Shown here: positions 13,094 through 24,052 of the stretch, in pieces
Numbering within the stretch: the stretch's first letter is position 1
How the letters are laid out: each line of letters opens with the position of its first letter
Source: Pachypanchax playfairii
Taxonomy: Eukaryota > Chordata > Actinopteri > Cyprinodontiformes > Aplocheilidae
Length of the DNA: 64,000 nt
Direction of reading: 5' to 3'
Assembly: GCA_006937955.1 (NCBI GenBank)
Contig: SSNP01000249.1
Location: forward strand, 102,215-166,214
Position numbers and translations under genes: made by a program
The notes under the pieces: model-generated
What the model was told of the DNA's origin: nothing
The model's database searches: none
Seen by the model: the letters and a program-made list of their open reading frames with translations, nothing else

Positions 13094-15974
13094 CATTTAG
13101 TCCTTTTTTTCAGATTGGTGATCTCTGTAAGAGATATGACTGAAAGTAAACTCTCAAGGGTCTGAAAGATCTGGCCACCATCCCTGTAATCCCAGGCAGA
13201 AGATAATAATCCACTCAGAAAGCCGGATGTGCTTGATGCTGCGTTTAAATTCTACCTCTGGATTTCAGAAAAGCTTATGTGGAAAGAAAAAGGCCCCTCT
13301 GCGGCTGTCTGTCCTGAGGAAAGAAGAGGGTGTTAAAAAAGGCTGGAATTGATTCAATTAAACTTTATAAAAAAGGAAAGTTAAAAATTATTTGGTTGAC
13401 TAATTTTTTCTCACAAATTTAATGATTGTGATCATAATGTTTTATATCTCTATAGAAATCTGTGTCAGATAGTTTATTTAGGATTCAAATAGTGATATCT
13501 CATGATACTGAACCGTTCATTGATTCAAGATGCAGTCAAAAAATATTCCCTTACAAAATGTTTTCAAATCTAATATTTGAGAGGAGGGGTTAGTCAGGGG
13601 AAACATTTAAGGTAACAGCCATTAGAAAGCTCATCACTTTGTAAACACAACTGAAAAACTACATGACTTTAATTGAACAAACATTTTTTCATTTTTTTCT
13701 ATTTTTCTTTCCAAATTTCCGTCCTATGTTTTGGGCTGAAGAAAGACTAAAGGGGAATAAAAAAGCAGCTGTGTTCCCTGAGTGGGCTCATTTACAGCAA
13801 CAAAATTCAGCTTTACTATTTCAGGATTTTGTTTGACTCCCACTTTGAACTTTCCCGCTGTACCTGCTCTGAATGTGAAAATTCTCTGTCACCAAGTTAC
13901 TGACAAGCTAAACCTTTGGAGAGTTGTGCACTTTCACTCGCAAGCATAAATCAGAAAATCCCCGGGGAAAAGGTTACGACAGGGAGGAACTTGTTGAACC
14001 AAGGAAATGTGAAGCCTTCTGAAGAAGGTTTGAAGAAGAACATTCAAACTGTTGCAATATTTTTATGTCTCTTGTGCCACAGAAATAAGTATATATCCTG
14101 AGACAGAGTTCAAGAAGAGGACAGATTGTAGAAAATAAATCACAAAACAATTATTTACTTTATTAACTGGGCATTACTCTAATTCGCTTTATTGCTAAAT
14201 GTTGGCTCTCTGTGTCAACAAGTGTTTAAAAAACTGAAACCTTGTTTTAACAGTTTACAGATTTTAAATTTGCTTCACAATTTTCCTTCTAAAACATATA
14301 TTTCTTAATTTTGTAGCATCTTTTAAGTTTTTTAAAATTATTCAGTAAATGGAAAAGTTAATACAAACTGTGATGTTTACTCATAGAATTCATAAAACAT
14401 TTGAAATTTAAAATCTGAAATACTACAAATACTCAGGGGCAATTTTAAATCCCTATGAATGCTTTTATGCACATTTATTTGAACCATTAGATGTTATTGG
14501 AGTTTCCATTGTGTTAACTTTAGTCCTTCTCTCTCTAAAAGATTTAAATCTCTACATAAAACCCTCTAATTACAGTGATATTAGCTCTATTATTACCTCC
14601 ATGTATCTCATCATAATAAACACATTCATTCCCTGCCTGTGTTTAAGTTTCCAGCACAGTCATTTATTAGATGAACACTACAATAAAGGTTTCCACCTCC
14701 CGGGGTCACGTTACATTTAAGAAGCACCCGTCCAGCTTTCTGTCTGTCTCAGCAGCGGTAGGACTCTGTAACTCAGGTAATGCTGACAAGCTGCTGAAGT
14801 GCTTTTGTACCTCTCAGCCTTTAGTAAGAAAAACAACTAGATGTCAACGCTCCTGTTTGGCACAAACAATCACCCAATCTCAGTAAACGTCACAACATAT
14901 TCACGTCCTAACACTCAGAATCATCTCATGGTGACGTTTTAAAAACAGAATTCTGAAGGTGATTAATTAGTTTACTTCAATGGAAATAAAATTCACCTGT
15001 GATGTTTCAGTCCTCATTGAATTTTAACTTCCTGTTTTGCCACAGGACAGCGTTTTGTCAGGACTCAAGAGCTGGAGACGAGCTCCCGGACCTTTGATGT
15101 GTCTGAAGTTGACAGGCGAGTCCCAGGGCTTTGTCACTTCTCTCACAGTGTTATCTCAGCTCTGATAACAGCAGGATCTGTTAGCAGGTGCCACTCAAAG
15201 GTGTGTGGGAAGTGCCTGGGCTGGGTTGGCAAACTACAGCTGACACTTATGCTTAAAGGAAATTTTTGACAGGAGACAGATGCATGTTACGGTTTGTTAC
15301 CATTTCCATAAATTGTGTTGAAAAATCCTGTGAAAGAATTGCTGTTAAAGCTTTAATAAGACTGATAAAATTTCAAATTACACATTTGACATACAGAATG
15401 TAGTTTAATCAAGGAGTTCATTATTCAACAACTATAGGTGAAGGTTTTCCTTCCAGCATCTTTCTAAAAATATTTGTTTTTTGTAAAATCATCTATCTGT
15501 TGTGTTACTGCTGCCTAAGATTCAAATAGGAAAAAAAAAACAACACACAAAATATGTGTTTTCTTTTTGCTTGATGTAATTTCAGGTTGTAAATGGACCC
15601 TGATAAACTGGTGCTAAGCTGGAGAAATGCAATCCTACATGCAGGTTATTACCTGTAAGCTAACGCTGTTCATACAGGTCCAACAGGTTTCTTAAATACA
15701 TTTTTGTGCTTCTGGAATTTTCTAAAGTTAAAACACCAAATGTTATCTTGTTTTGAGATGTTAATGCTTTTATGTTCAGTCTTCTAAGATAAGTTAAATA
15801 ATTTCAAAAACGTTAATTCCAAAAAAGTTTGACTGCTGTGTAAAATGTAAACAAAAACTACATGATGTAACTCTTATAAACTCTTATTTCAGATGTTGAA
15901 ACTATATCTGCTATTTGATGGAAACAATTGTCTCATTTTAAATCTGATGGCAGCAACACATCTCAGTAAAATTG
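13094..15974. other. Unassigned AT-rich region
   Basis: No gene, RNA or confident repeat was seen. Open frames are under about 75 codons and show no domain. Confidence 0.45.
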
Positions 15975-16265
15975 GAAGAGGATGCTGTTTCTCATTGTGT
16001 AGCATCCCCTCTTCTAACATCTGTCTGTAAACATCTGGGAAGTGAGGAGACCAGCTACTGGAGGTTTATAGAGGAACGTGGTCCAGTTCTTGTCTGATAC
16101 AGGATTCTAGTTGCTCATCAGTACTGGTTTTTGATGTTTGGTTAGATGATGCTCCAGATATTTTCTGTTGGTTAAAGATTTGAACTGTAGGCAGGTCAGT
16201 TGCAGGATTTTGAACTGTCTGCTTATAACAAGCTGATTGGTCCACCTCCTCTAGTCTGCACGTCT
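15975..16265 (-). pseudogene. Decayed Tc1/mariner-type transposase fragment
   Basis: On the minus strand, 16137-16200 reads approximately P-A-x-S-x-x-L-x-P-x-E-N-I-W-S-I. This is the region around the third catalytic residue of Tc1-like transposases (family pattern SPDLxPIENIW). The adjoining DNA, with 'gaggagaccagctactggag' and 'tctgatacaggattctag', matches a dispersed fish DNA transposon I recognise from memory. Stop codons interrupt the frame and no terminal repeats remain, so it is inactive. It differs in sequence from the intact Tc1-type copies at 27114 and 33317, so it is a separate lineage. Confidence 0.65.
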
Positions 16266-18902
16266 TAATTACAGTTTGTCACAGATTTGTGAACCTGCGT
16301 TCATCTTTACATCTGAAGGTTGTCATCAAATTTAAAATGAGTTAAAAAGCGCCCCACATTTTTCAGATAGGGGTTGAACATTTCTGAAACTACCTTAGTT
16401 TAAAAATAGATACAAATCATGAAGACAAAATTTGCAGAGTTATGTGAAAACCGATCACTACATTTAGCATCTGCTACTGAGGAATTGATTGCTTTTTAAC
16501 AAACAGGGAATCATAAATTGGGAGCTTTTTCTCTTTTTGACCAAACACTCATGTTCAAATGAAAAATAAAGGAAGACAGAATACAGAAATACACTTAAAC
16601 CATACCTACAGGCACTTCAAAATGAGTCAAAGACTCAGCTGAGCACTGCAGATTTGAGAAGTTCATCTTAAGAATTAAAGGTGAATTAAGCTGGAACAAC
16701 TTGATTGGGAGGTTAGAGAAAGATGTGGACTGTTTAAAGTTGATAAAAAGTCAAGATTCTGAAGCAGGTTCCTATTTTTCTTTGCAGATATCAGATTTTT
16801 ATCATTCAGAACAAATTCTTGCAGTCAGTGGCTATATGCAAAGGTAAGAACCAAAGTTTGGCAGGCAGACATAACAGACTAAAAGACATGCTTCATGGCA
16901 GCTGACATTTCACGGCTGCTGTGTGTGTATGTGCAAAGGCGTGGAGGTGGTGACTGAAAGCTTTCCAGACAAAAGGAAAGTTCAATACACTCGACAAGGG
17001 TCTCTCAAAATTTTAAAAGCTCTTTTTCCCAGGTCGATTGGGGTCCTCGAAGCTCCTCTAGTTCTCTGTGTGAGCTGAAAATAACAAGCTTTATCCTGCT
17101 AGACTTGTTCACAGGGTCTCATTCTCTATTATATGGCCTGTAGAGGACTAATCACATGGAAAAATAAAAAAGTAACTTTTGAGCTTGTCTGGATATGAGA
17201 AAATAAAAGATTAATGGTCTGTTTGATCCCAGTTTGTGTCAAAAAAGGTAAATTAAAACAAATATACTGTTGAGGAAGGTTTTAGGCTCATGGATAAAGC
17301 TCATAATTTACTTAACATTACATTGTGGTCAGATTTATGAGTCAACACTGTCCCAATACTGTGTTTAGTGAACATTTTTATTCACATAAAACACAATTTA
17401 AATCTAATAATCTTCTACAGTAAATGACAAGTTTTAATTTAATGAGCATTGCATGTTATCACATGAAAAGATGTGAAGAGAACAAAATCTGACGCTGGTC
17501 TCTTTTCTTTTTATTTTTACAGGTAAATGCTTCATTAATGACCTTTTCCTTTTTAAACGCAGTAAAAATCTCATATTTTCCAAGAGGTTTTGCATATTTG
17601 CTCACTCTGTCAGGCTTTATTGAAGACATCCAAACTCTTCCATTTAGTCCAGTTATTAGCACTGTACTGGACCTGGTGCTCCTAATGTAGAATTACATCA
17701 GATCAAGATAATTATTTAGAAAAAACAGAAAAACAACCTCATTTAGAACCGTTAAATTATTATAAATGTCTTCACTTTATCTTCAGTTGTGTTTGGATTT
17801 TCAAAATTTAAGATAAATTTTAGTTCAGAGTAAATAAAACAGTTTGGACATAGATATTTTAAAAACAGGAAAGGGATTTATTTGTATGTGCCTGATTATT
17901 ATAGGCAGCTGTAAGATCACATATGACAGAAAATTCCTGAGCAGGTTTTCCTCCAACAAATAGGTAATACAGTCCAACAAATGCCCTTTTTGGTCCTTTA
18001 ACTTTATTTACTTACCAGTGCAGCCAGATTCTTTTTTGTGCGTGTTTACCTTTGCCTCATAAATTAAACTTTAAAATCTCCTTTTCTGGTTTTCAATACA
18101 AACATGATGACTAGGAGGTAAAAATACTGACTTGCTCCAATTTACCTGGAAGTGCCAACACAGTGATGCAGCAGATGTTTCATTTTTATCTAGTCATTCA
18201 TGGCAGGTGGGTGTTGAAGTATGACTCATCCTGTGAGAACCTTTTTTTTCCTCCACACAGACACAAACACAAAAAATCAGTCTCATAACACCAACCTGGC
18301 CTCTTTTAAAGTAAAGACTTGTTGCCGGGTCAGATTTGGGGTTAAACAAGGAAGATTAAGGAAAATGAAAGTGAGTCCATATGATGCCCTTTGAAGTCAT
18401 GGATCCAAGAGTGTGGATGTGGAGGGCTTGAGTTAAATGGTGAATTAAACCCACATTTGAAAGAAGTCTGTAGAAAAGTTTCGTGAACGTTGCATCACTT
18501 CTGTCAGTGTGAAGACGCGATAAGACTCGGACAGATACTGATTTCCATGGTGTATATGTGCACAGATGATGTTCACATCACAAACTGCACAAACACAAAT
18601 CCTCTCTCTGACTTACTCACACACACTGTCACCTTCTCTGATCCGAGTTCAAACAGCACCAAGAGACCTGACATCTTGTTTTTTATGTATTTCATTACTC
18701 TGATCTATGATTTCTGCATCAGAGTAAACATCAGAGCATCCCATTTTTATAGGATAAAAACGTTTTGAGTCCTTTGCTAACATAATTTTTTGGGATCACA
18801 GATGTTGTGACATGTTTCAAGTGTCCAAAGCCAGAATGTTTAAAAGGAAAAGTAAATATAGATAAAAGTTATCACAACCAAACAACTAAAGTTATGTCAG
18901 TC
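16266..18902. other. Unassigned AT-rich region
   Basis: No gene or recognisable repeat. Small frames such as 17459-17662 (minus) and 18490-18768 (plus) show no domain or codon signal. Confidence 0.45.
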
Positions 18903-19177
18903 TTAAAGCTGGAGTGCGTAACTTTTACATGTCCGTGGATGTCCGTTTCAGCCAAGCCACTATCAGAGGAGATGACACAATGCAGATTAAGCCGATCGGC
19001 TCCTCAAACATCTCACGGTATTTTTCAATATACATGTATATCATTTTTACTTTGCGTGTCGACTGCGACATTCCCGCGCTGTCGCACATGAAATTACATC
19101 TTTTACATCACAACAAGAAAAATAATAAGAAATAGAACGCAGTGTCTCGTAGCAGCCGGCAGAACGTGAAGGTCGAC

Positions 19178-19438
19178 ATGGCGGAGAATCCAAATAAACA
19201 GCTGAGAGACACTTATCGGGAAGTGGATCCTACCACGAAAAAAAAAATAATTCCTGGACGTTCGGCAGAGGAACTATTGGCTAAGAAGGAAAGTGACCGA
19301 AGGAGAAGGCAAACGCGAATTTGTATCGGCGTCGCTTTTCCTCGGTGGAGAGAAGAGATCTGGCTGATGTTCAGGGGTGCACATAAGTGGTCCGCAGGTC
19401 CGCACACACTGTCAAAATATAAAATGCACACCAGATGA
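19178..19438 (+). pseudogene. Coding-like frame inside the TTAA element
   Basis: This 86-residue frame begins at an ATG in good context (G at -3 and at +4). It opens MAENPNKQLRDTYREVD, then carries a lysine/arginine-rich stretch ending KESDRRRRQTR, followed by ICIGVAFPRWRE. The basic stretch plus R-x-IG-x-AF-x-RWRE resembles a short domain repeated many times in fish genomes (from memory; its function is unknown to me). After RWRE the similarity to that domain stops, so the copy looks truncated. It lies wholly within the terminal repeats and was probably carried as captured exon material. I assign no function. A related motif occurs in the TTAA element at 37788. Confidence 0.5.
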
Positions 19439-19942
19439 AACCCAGAGCGCCGAAGTTCCAGCTGATCAGCTGATTCTGTCTCTATCTGTGTCAGTTTGTG
19501 TCTGTCAGTTTGCCAGTGTAACGGTTTTTCAGTCAGTCAGATCAGTGTAGCTGACTGCAGGATTCTGCATCGTGTCAAAACTGAAAAAATTCACTGAATA
19601 AGACAAATAGATCATTGTGGCCCCAACAGCTGACTAATAAATTTCAACACCAAACTGTTAAATGTAGATTAAAGTGAACAATCAAACCTGTAAACAATCC
19701 AACCTGAACTCTGAAGGTTTTTTTACCAGTATTTTTATATTTTACTGGTTTCTCTTGATTTTATCAACAATGAAATGATATTTATTGAAACAAATATAGA
19801 GCCAGGTAAAGTAAACAGACTGAATTTGAAGCTTGATTAAGACAGATACCGGTTGGAATAACAACGGCAGAGATAAAGCGGTGGCAGCTGGGCTTACGTC
19901 ATATGGAAGCGCCAGCTTTATTGTTGTAATGACGCAAAAATT

Positions 19943-19955
19943 CCGCTAGGGGGCG
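19943..19955 (+). promoter_or_regulatory. CTCF-like motif within the TTAA element
   Basis: CCGCTAGGGGGCG agrees with the CTCF core CCASYAGRKGGCR at 12 of 13 positions. It sits about 30 bp inside the right terminal repeat. Binding is not shown by sequence alone. Confidence 0.4.
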
Positions 19956-20166
19956 ACAGAAGTTACAGAAGTTACGCACTCCAGCTTTAACTGTCAGTAG
20001 ATTTTTAGTTGTCACTTTTGAGCAGATAACAGCAGCATTGAGCGACCAACTGTAAGTGTTGTCAAATTCTTGTTGCAGTCATGATGTTTTCTTCTTCTAC
20101 CATTTTCCTGAATCCACAAAGTTTTCAGATAAGGTCAAGAAAAGGAATGTATGAGAAACGTTCTCT

Positions 20167-20251
20167 CTAGATTTGAAGAGTTACAAAATAGTTATTTAAT
20201 ACTTCCTCAGAGAAAGTATTAAATAACTATTTTGTAACTCTTCAAATCTAG
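20167..20251. repeat. Perfect hairpin: 38-bp arms, 9-bp loop
   Basis: The left arm 20167-20204 and right arm 20214-20251 are exact reverse complements separated by CCTCAGAGA. The arms are AT-rich and start and end in CTAG. The duplicated block that reappears after the N gap starts at 20241, inside the right arm. This suggests the hairpin broke sequencing or assembly. Confidence 0.95.
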
Positions 20252-20524
20252 CTAAAATGAGTGTTAAATTACTTTATCTGTTTAAATCATAATATAATTT
20301 TATGATATTGAAGACTTGAAATTTGATATCAACACATTTCTGATTAATATTAATACTCAGATGAATGTTTTCTTTATTTAAATGAATCTGCAGTAGTGAA
20401 AAGTCTTTGTTCACAGTGTGTAATAGACTGAACATTAGGTGTCTAATGTTGTTATAACCCAACAATTTGAACAATTTGTTTTTTTTTATGAAGCATAAAC
20501 ATCACATTAGCAAATTAAAGTGGA

Positions 20525-21010
20525 TGATCTGATTTAGATTAATTTCAAGATTACTGTCAATAATACTGGAAGTAAACTTATCTAGATAAACAAACAATAA
20601 TAACTGGATGTCATCTGTATATATGTTGATTTTCTCAATAAAGACAACAAGTAAGAGGAAAGGAAAGATAAAGGTCTTAAAACAAAACCTTGAGGAACTC
20701 CTAGACTATTTTGTGCACAACATATTGTTCTGCACTCAAAGGAAGTGAAGTGTTGGTCATTTTTTTGCAGCTATTTGTTCCAGTTTCTTTGTAAAAACAA
20801 CAGTGGTCACCAATTTGGCTCCTCGTAGACCAGTATCCTACAGGCTTCAGATGTCTCTCGGCTTTGTCACACTTCATTTATGGTCATTTAAGGTCTTCTT
20901 CAGAACTTGATTTGATGAGAGCAGGTAATTTGATGATTTAAATCAGGGGTAAGCAGAGAAATGATTAAAAAGATGCTAGACTCTAGCCCCTGAAATTGTT
21001 GATCAGTGTT
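20525..21010. repeat. Degenerate dispersed repeat-like segment
   Basis: 'ggatgtcatctgtatatatg' followed by 'aaaaccttgaggaactcct', and further on 'gatttaaatcaggggtaagc', resemble pieces of repeats widespread in fish (from memory). They are too decayed to classify. The same text is at 24337-24822 because of the duplicated block. The remainder of the block, 21011-22925, shows nothing assignable. Confidence 0.35.
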
Positions 21011-22925
21011 TTAAAGATTTCGTTTCCTGGACCTTTTCAATACATTGATATTGTTCAGATCAGTGAAGTTGATTATGTGTGTTAGATCTTTTTAATGACT
21101 ATTACATCAAATAAATTTCATTTGGAAATAATTAGATCTCATTGTATGAAGACACAAAGTTGTTCCTCTTATTTGACACCAGCATCTGATTCTGTGCACA
21201 ACTAAAATTAACACATTTTCTTGTTTCCAAGTGACAGATGACACTCTATTCACAGCCACAGCTCACCATTATGCTCAAAATTACTTTTTCCAGCTCATTC
21301 ATGTTTAAAATAATGAATATTACTGTATGTGTTGGAAACCTCAAGGACACTGCAGACACATTGCAGGAGAATATTTCACCCATGCAGCTCTGGAATGTTA
21401 CTCATCTGGAAGTAAATGCAACGCTGTGCTCATGTTTTTTTCATTATGATTAGTTTAACTTGGAGAATCACAACATACATTGAAATCATTTACACTTTCA
21501 TTACATCACAGAACTTAACTTATAACAGTTATAACTTTATTTCATTACATGCACAAATAGATCTGTGAACTGAGTTGAGAATGGGAAGCATTCAAGGATG
21601 AAGAGGAAAACTTGCAGGGAGATAATTCTATTAAGTGAAGTGAAGCAGTAAACATGAATGAATGGTTTATGTATCTTTCAAAACAACAACAAAAGATGCT
21701 TTGTTCTTGAAGGAGTTGTGTAAGGTTTGGTCTCATTACTAAAAGTTTAAAATAACAAATAAAAGGACATATGCTTTCTAACAATGTCAACAGTGTATTT
21801 TTATTTATTTGATTTTATGGCACATCCTTGTTGTTAGTCTGTAATGAAACAGTTAACTTGCTAATACTGAGGGATTTCTTTTAACAGCTATCCCCTGGAG
21901 TTTTTTCACAGCTGAGAGAATAAAAATAGTCTCAGTTTGATTGGCCTCCATAATTAAACATATCACATCTCAGCAGTGTATTGTCTATTGGCAGGCTTGG
22001 CAATGTGTTTCAAGCATGGTGGAAAGTCTTCTCTCCCAGGAGTTTGTACACTGATAATCTGCAGCATACAGTAAATAAACAGGCCATCCTCTGCTGATAT
22101 TTTGGCTTCCACATAACCTTCCTGGTTTGATTCAAACAACAATATTGCCTGATTTCTCTGTCAGTGGAAAATCAAGGTCACTGACCAAATGCCAAACATG
22201 TAGTTAAAAGACAAAGAGGATGTTAGAGAGAAGCAAAATGTTATATGTTATCTGTGAAGAAAGATGGAAAAAATGTACATCTATATATCAAAATTATACA
22301 TTTTAACTATAGATAATAAATAAACAAATTAAGGGTGGGCAATAAATGGCATAATAGCCACTTCAGTAGTCTTTTAAAATTTGTTTGCCCTCTTGACCAG
22401 TGAAATATGTTTAATTGGTGATCGATAACAAAGTTACCTGATCAAGAAATAGTTATTCCTCGCAGCTGAAGAGCCTCTATAGGCTACTTGATTAGGGTTT
22501 CTCTAAGGGTTGGTCTTGTCAGATCAAAATTTTGCTATCTGCGATCAGAAGTTGAATACATTTTTAATTTCAGACTTCACAGTTATTAAGTTTCTCTTCA
22601 GAGAGATCTCATCCTCTCAGAGGCATTATGCAAATGTGTTTTATGGTGATGCAGATAAGTGAAGGAAGAAACATATAGACTACAAATGAGGTAGGTAGAT
22701 AATCAGGCAGTTCAGACCAGTGTTTCCGTTGGGAGAGTACTTTATAACTTTTTATGTGGACTCTACTTACTACCGACTGTGAATTTTTTACTCACAGATA
22801 GTAATAAACAGGTAAAAACTGAAAGATATAGTAATTATTTCTATTTAATTTGGGGAGAAAATTACAAGTCTGGTTACAGGTTTATGTAAAAGCTAAGATG
22901 TTGCATTGAACCCTCAAGCTCCGAG

Positions 22926-23301
22926 GATAATGCTTAAAAAAAATCATGCTTGATTTCCATGCTGATAATGAACGGGTAATGTGTTGGAAACAAAAGGATA
23001 ATACTGTACATCATTAGATGGAAATGAAAATTATAAACCTACTGAGAGACCAATTCAAAGTCCAAGAAATCTAAACTGAAAAGCTGATGTAGCAGGTTGG
23101 TCCAGTTTCCTGAAATTTTCATAGCAGCAACTCATTGCTGCTTTTATGTCTCATAAAGGCTGGGGTCCATATGAAATGATGGATGGTGTCGCGGGGCTTG
23201 TCCTATCAGATCATGTCAGGGGCATCACTGAGCTCAGGGACCGTTTGAGATGCAACCTGGTTGCATCAAATGAACCTAAACATGATGTTCTATTGGATTT
23301 A
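22926..23301 (-). pseudogene. 3' part of decayed Tc1-type element (copy in duplicated block)
   Basis: Identical to 26738-27113, where the full nested arrangement is described. In the assembled order this piece appears orphaned because the block is cut by the N gap. It is probably the same locus written twice. Confidence 0.7.
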
Positions 23302-24042
23302 CAGTGGGGCAAAAAAGTATTTAGTCAGCCACCAATTGTGTAAGTTCTCCCACTTAAAAAGATCAGAGAGGCCTGTAATTTTCATCATAGGTATACCTCA
23401 ACTATGAGAGAGAAAATGAGGAAAAAAAAATCCAGAAAATCACATTGTCTGATTTTTAAAGAATGTATTTGCAAATTATGGTGGAAAATAAGTATTTGGT
23501 CAATAACAAAAGTTAATCTCAATACTTTGTTATATAGCCTTTGTTGGCAATGACAGAGGTCAAACGTTTTCTGTAAGTCTTCACAAGGTTTTCACACACT
23601 GTTGCTGGTATTTTGGCCCATTCCTCCATGCAGATCTCCTCTAGAGCAGTGATGCTTTGGGGCTGACGCTGGGCAACACGGACTTTCAACTCCCTCCAGA
23701 GATTTTCTATGGGGTTGAGATCTGGAGACTGGCTAGGCCACTCCAGGACCTTGAAATGCTTCTTACGAAGCCACTCCTTCGTTGCCCGGGCGGTGTGTTT
23801 GGGATCATTGTCATGCTGAAAGACCCAGCCACGTCTCATTTTCAATGCCCTTGCTGATGGAAGGAGGTTTTCACTCAAAATCTTACGATACATGGCCCCA
23901 TTCATTCTTTCCTTTACACGGATCAGTCGTCCTGGTCCCCTTGCAGAAAAACAGCCCCAAAGCATGATGTTTCCACCCCCATGCTTTACAGTAGGTATGG
24001 TGTTCTTTGGATCCAACTCAGCATTCTTTCCCCTCCAAACAC
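23302..24042 (-). mobile_element. Tc1-type element cut by the N gap
   Basis: It starts with the terminal repeat CAGTGGGGCAAAAAAG directly after a TA and is identical to the first 741 bp of the intact element at 27114. It stops at the gap, so the rest is missing. It is most likely the unmerged contig end of the element at 27114, not a third copy. Confidence 0.9.
23519..24042 (-). pseudogene. Partial Tc1-type transposase, N-terminus lost in gap
   Basis: The frame covers about residues 167-340 of the 340-residue transposase at 27331 and enters the N run. It contains the second Asp (QHDNDPKH) and the Glu (LNPIENLW) of the catalytic triad, but the first Asp would lie in the missing part. There is no internal stop. 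The truncation is a property of the assembly. Confidence 0.85.
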
Positions 24043-24052
24043 NNNNNNNNNN
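24043..24052. other. Scaffold gap of 10 N
   Basis: Ten unknown bases join the two copies of the duplicated block. The size is probably a placeholder. Confidence 0.98.

Larger units (their letters stand above)
18903..19990 (+). mobile_element. TTAA-flanked non-autonomous DNA element with coding-like insert
   Basis: TTAA at 18903-18906 and again at 19987-19990 bracket 1080 bp. The ends are inverted repeats: AGCTGGAGTGCGTAACTT at the left and its complement at the right. TTAA duplication is typical of piggyBac-type insertion, but because the repeat begins with A other target lengths cannot be excluded. No transposase is present, so the element depends on another one. The interior carries a reading frame at 19178-19438 and a CTCF-like site close to the right end. 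The interior is richer in CpG than its surroundings. Similar elements are common in acanthomorph genomes (from memory). Confidence 0.8.
20241..24042. repeat. Copy 1 of a 3802-bp duplicated block (likely assembly artefact)
   Basis: Bases 20241-24042 recur at 24053-27854 with a constant offset of 3812. I saw no difference in the lines compared, and all reading frames in the two copies are identical. Copy 1 ends exactly at the 10-N gap. The simplest reading is that two contigs overlapping by 3.8 kb were placed side by side rather than merged. Confidence 0.9.

Noticed and set aside
23302..24042. A third independent Tc1-type insertion
   Set aside because: Its left flank and the preceding 3 kb are identical to those of the copy at 27114, so it is the same insertion repeated by the assembly.
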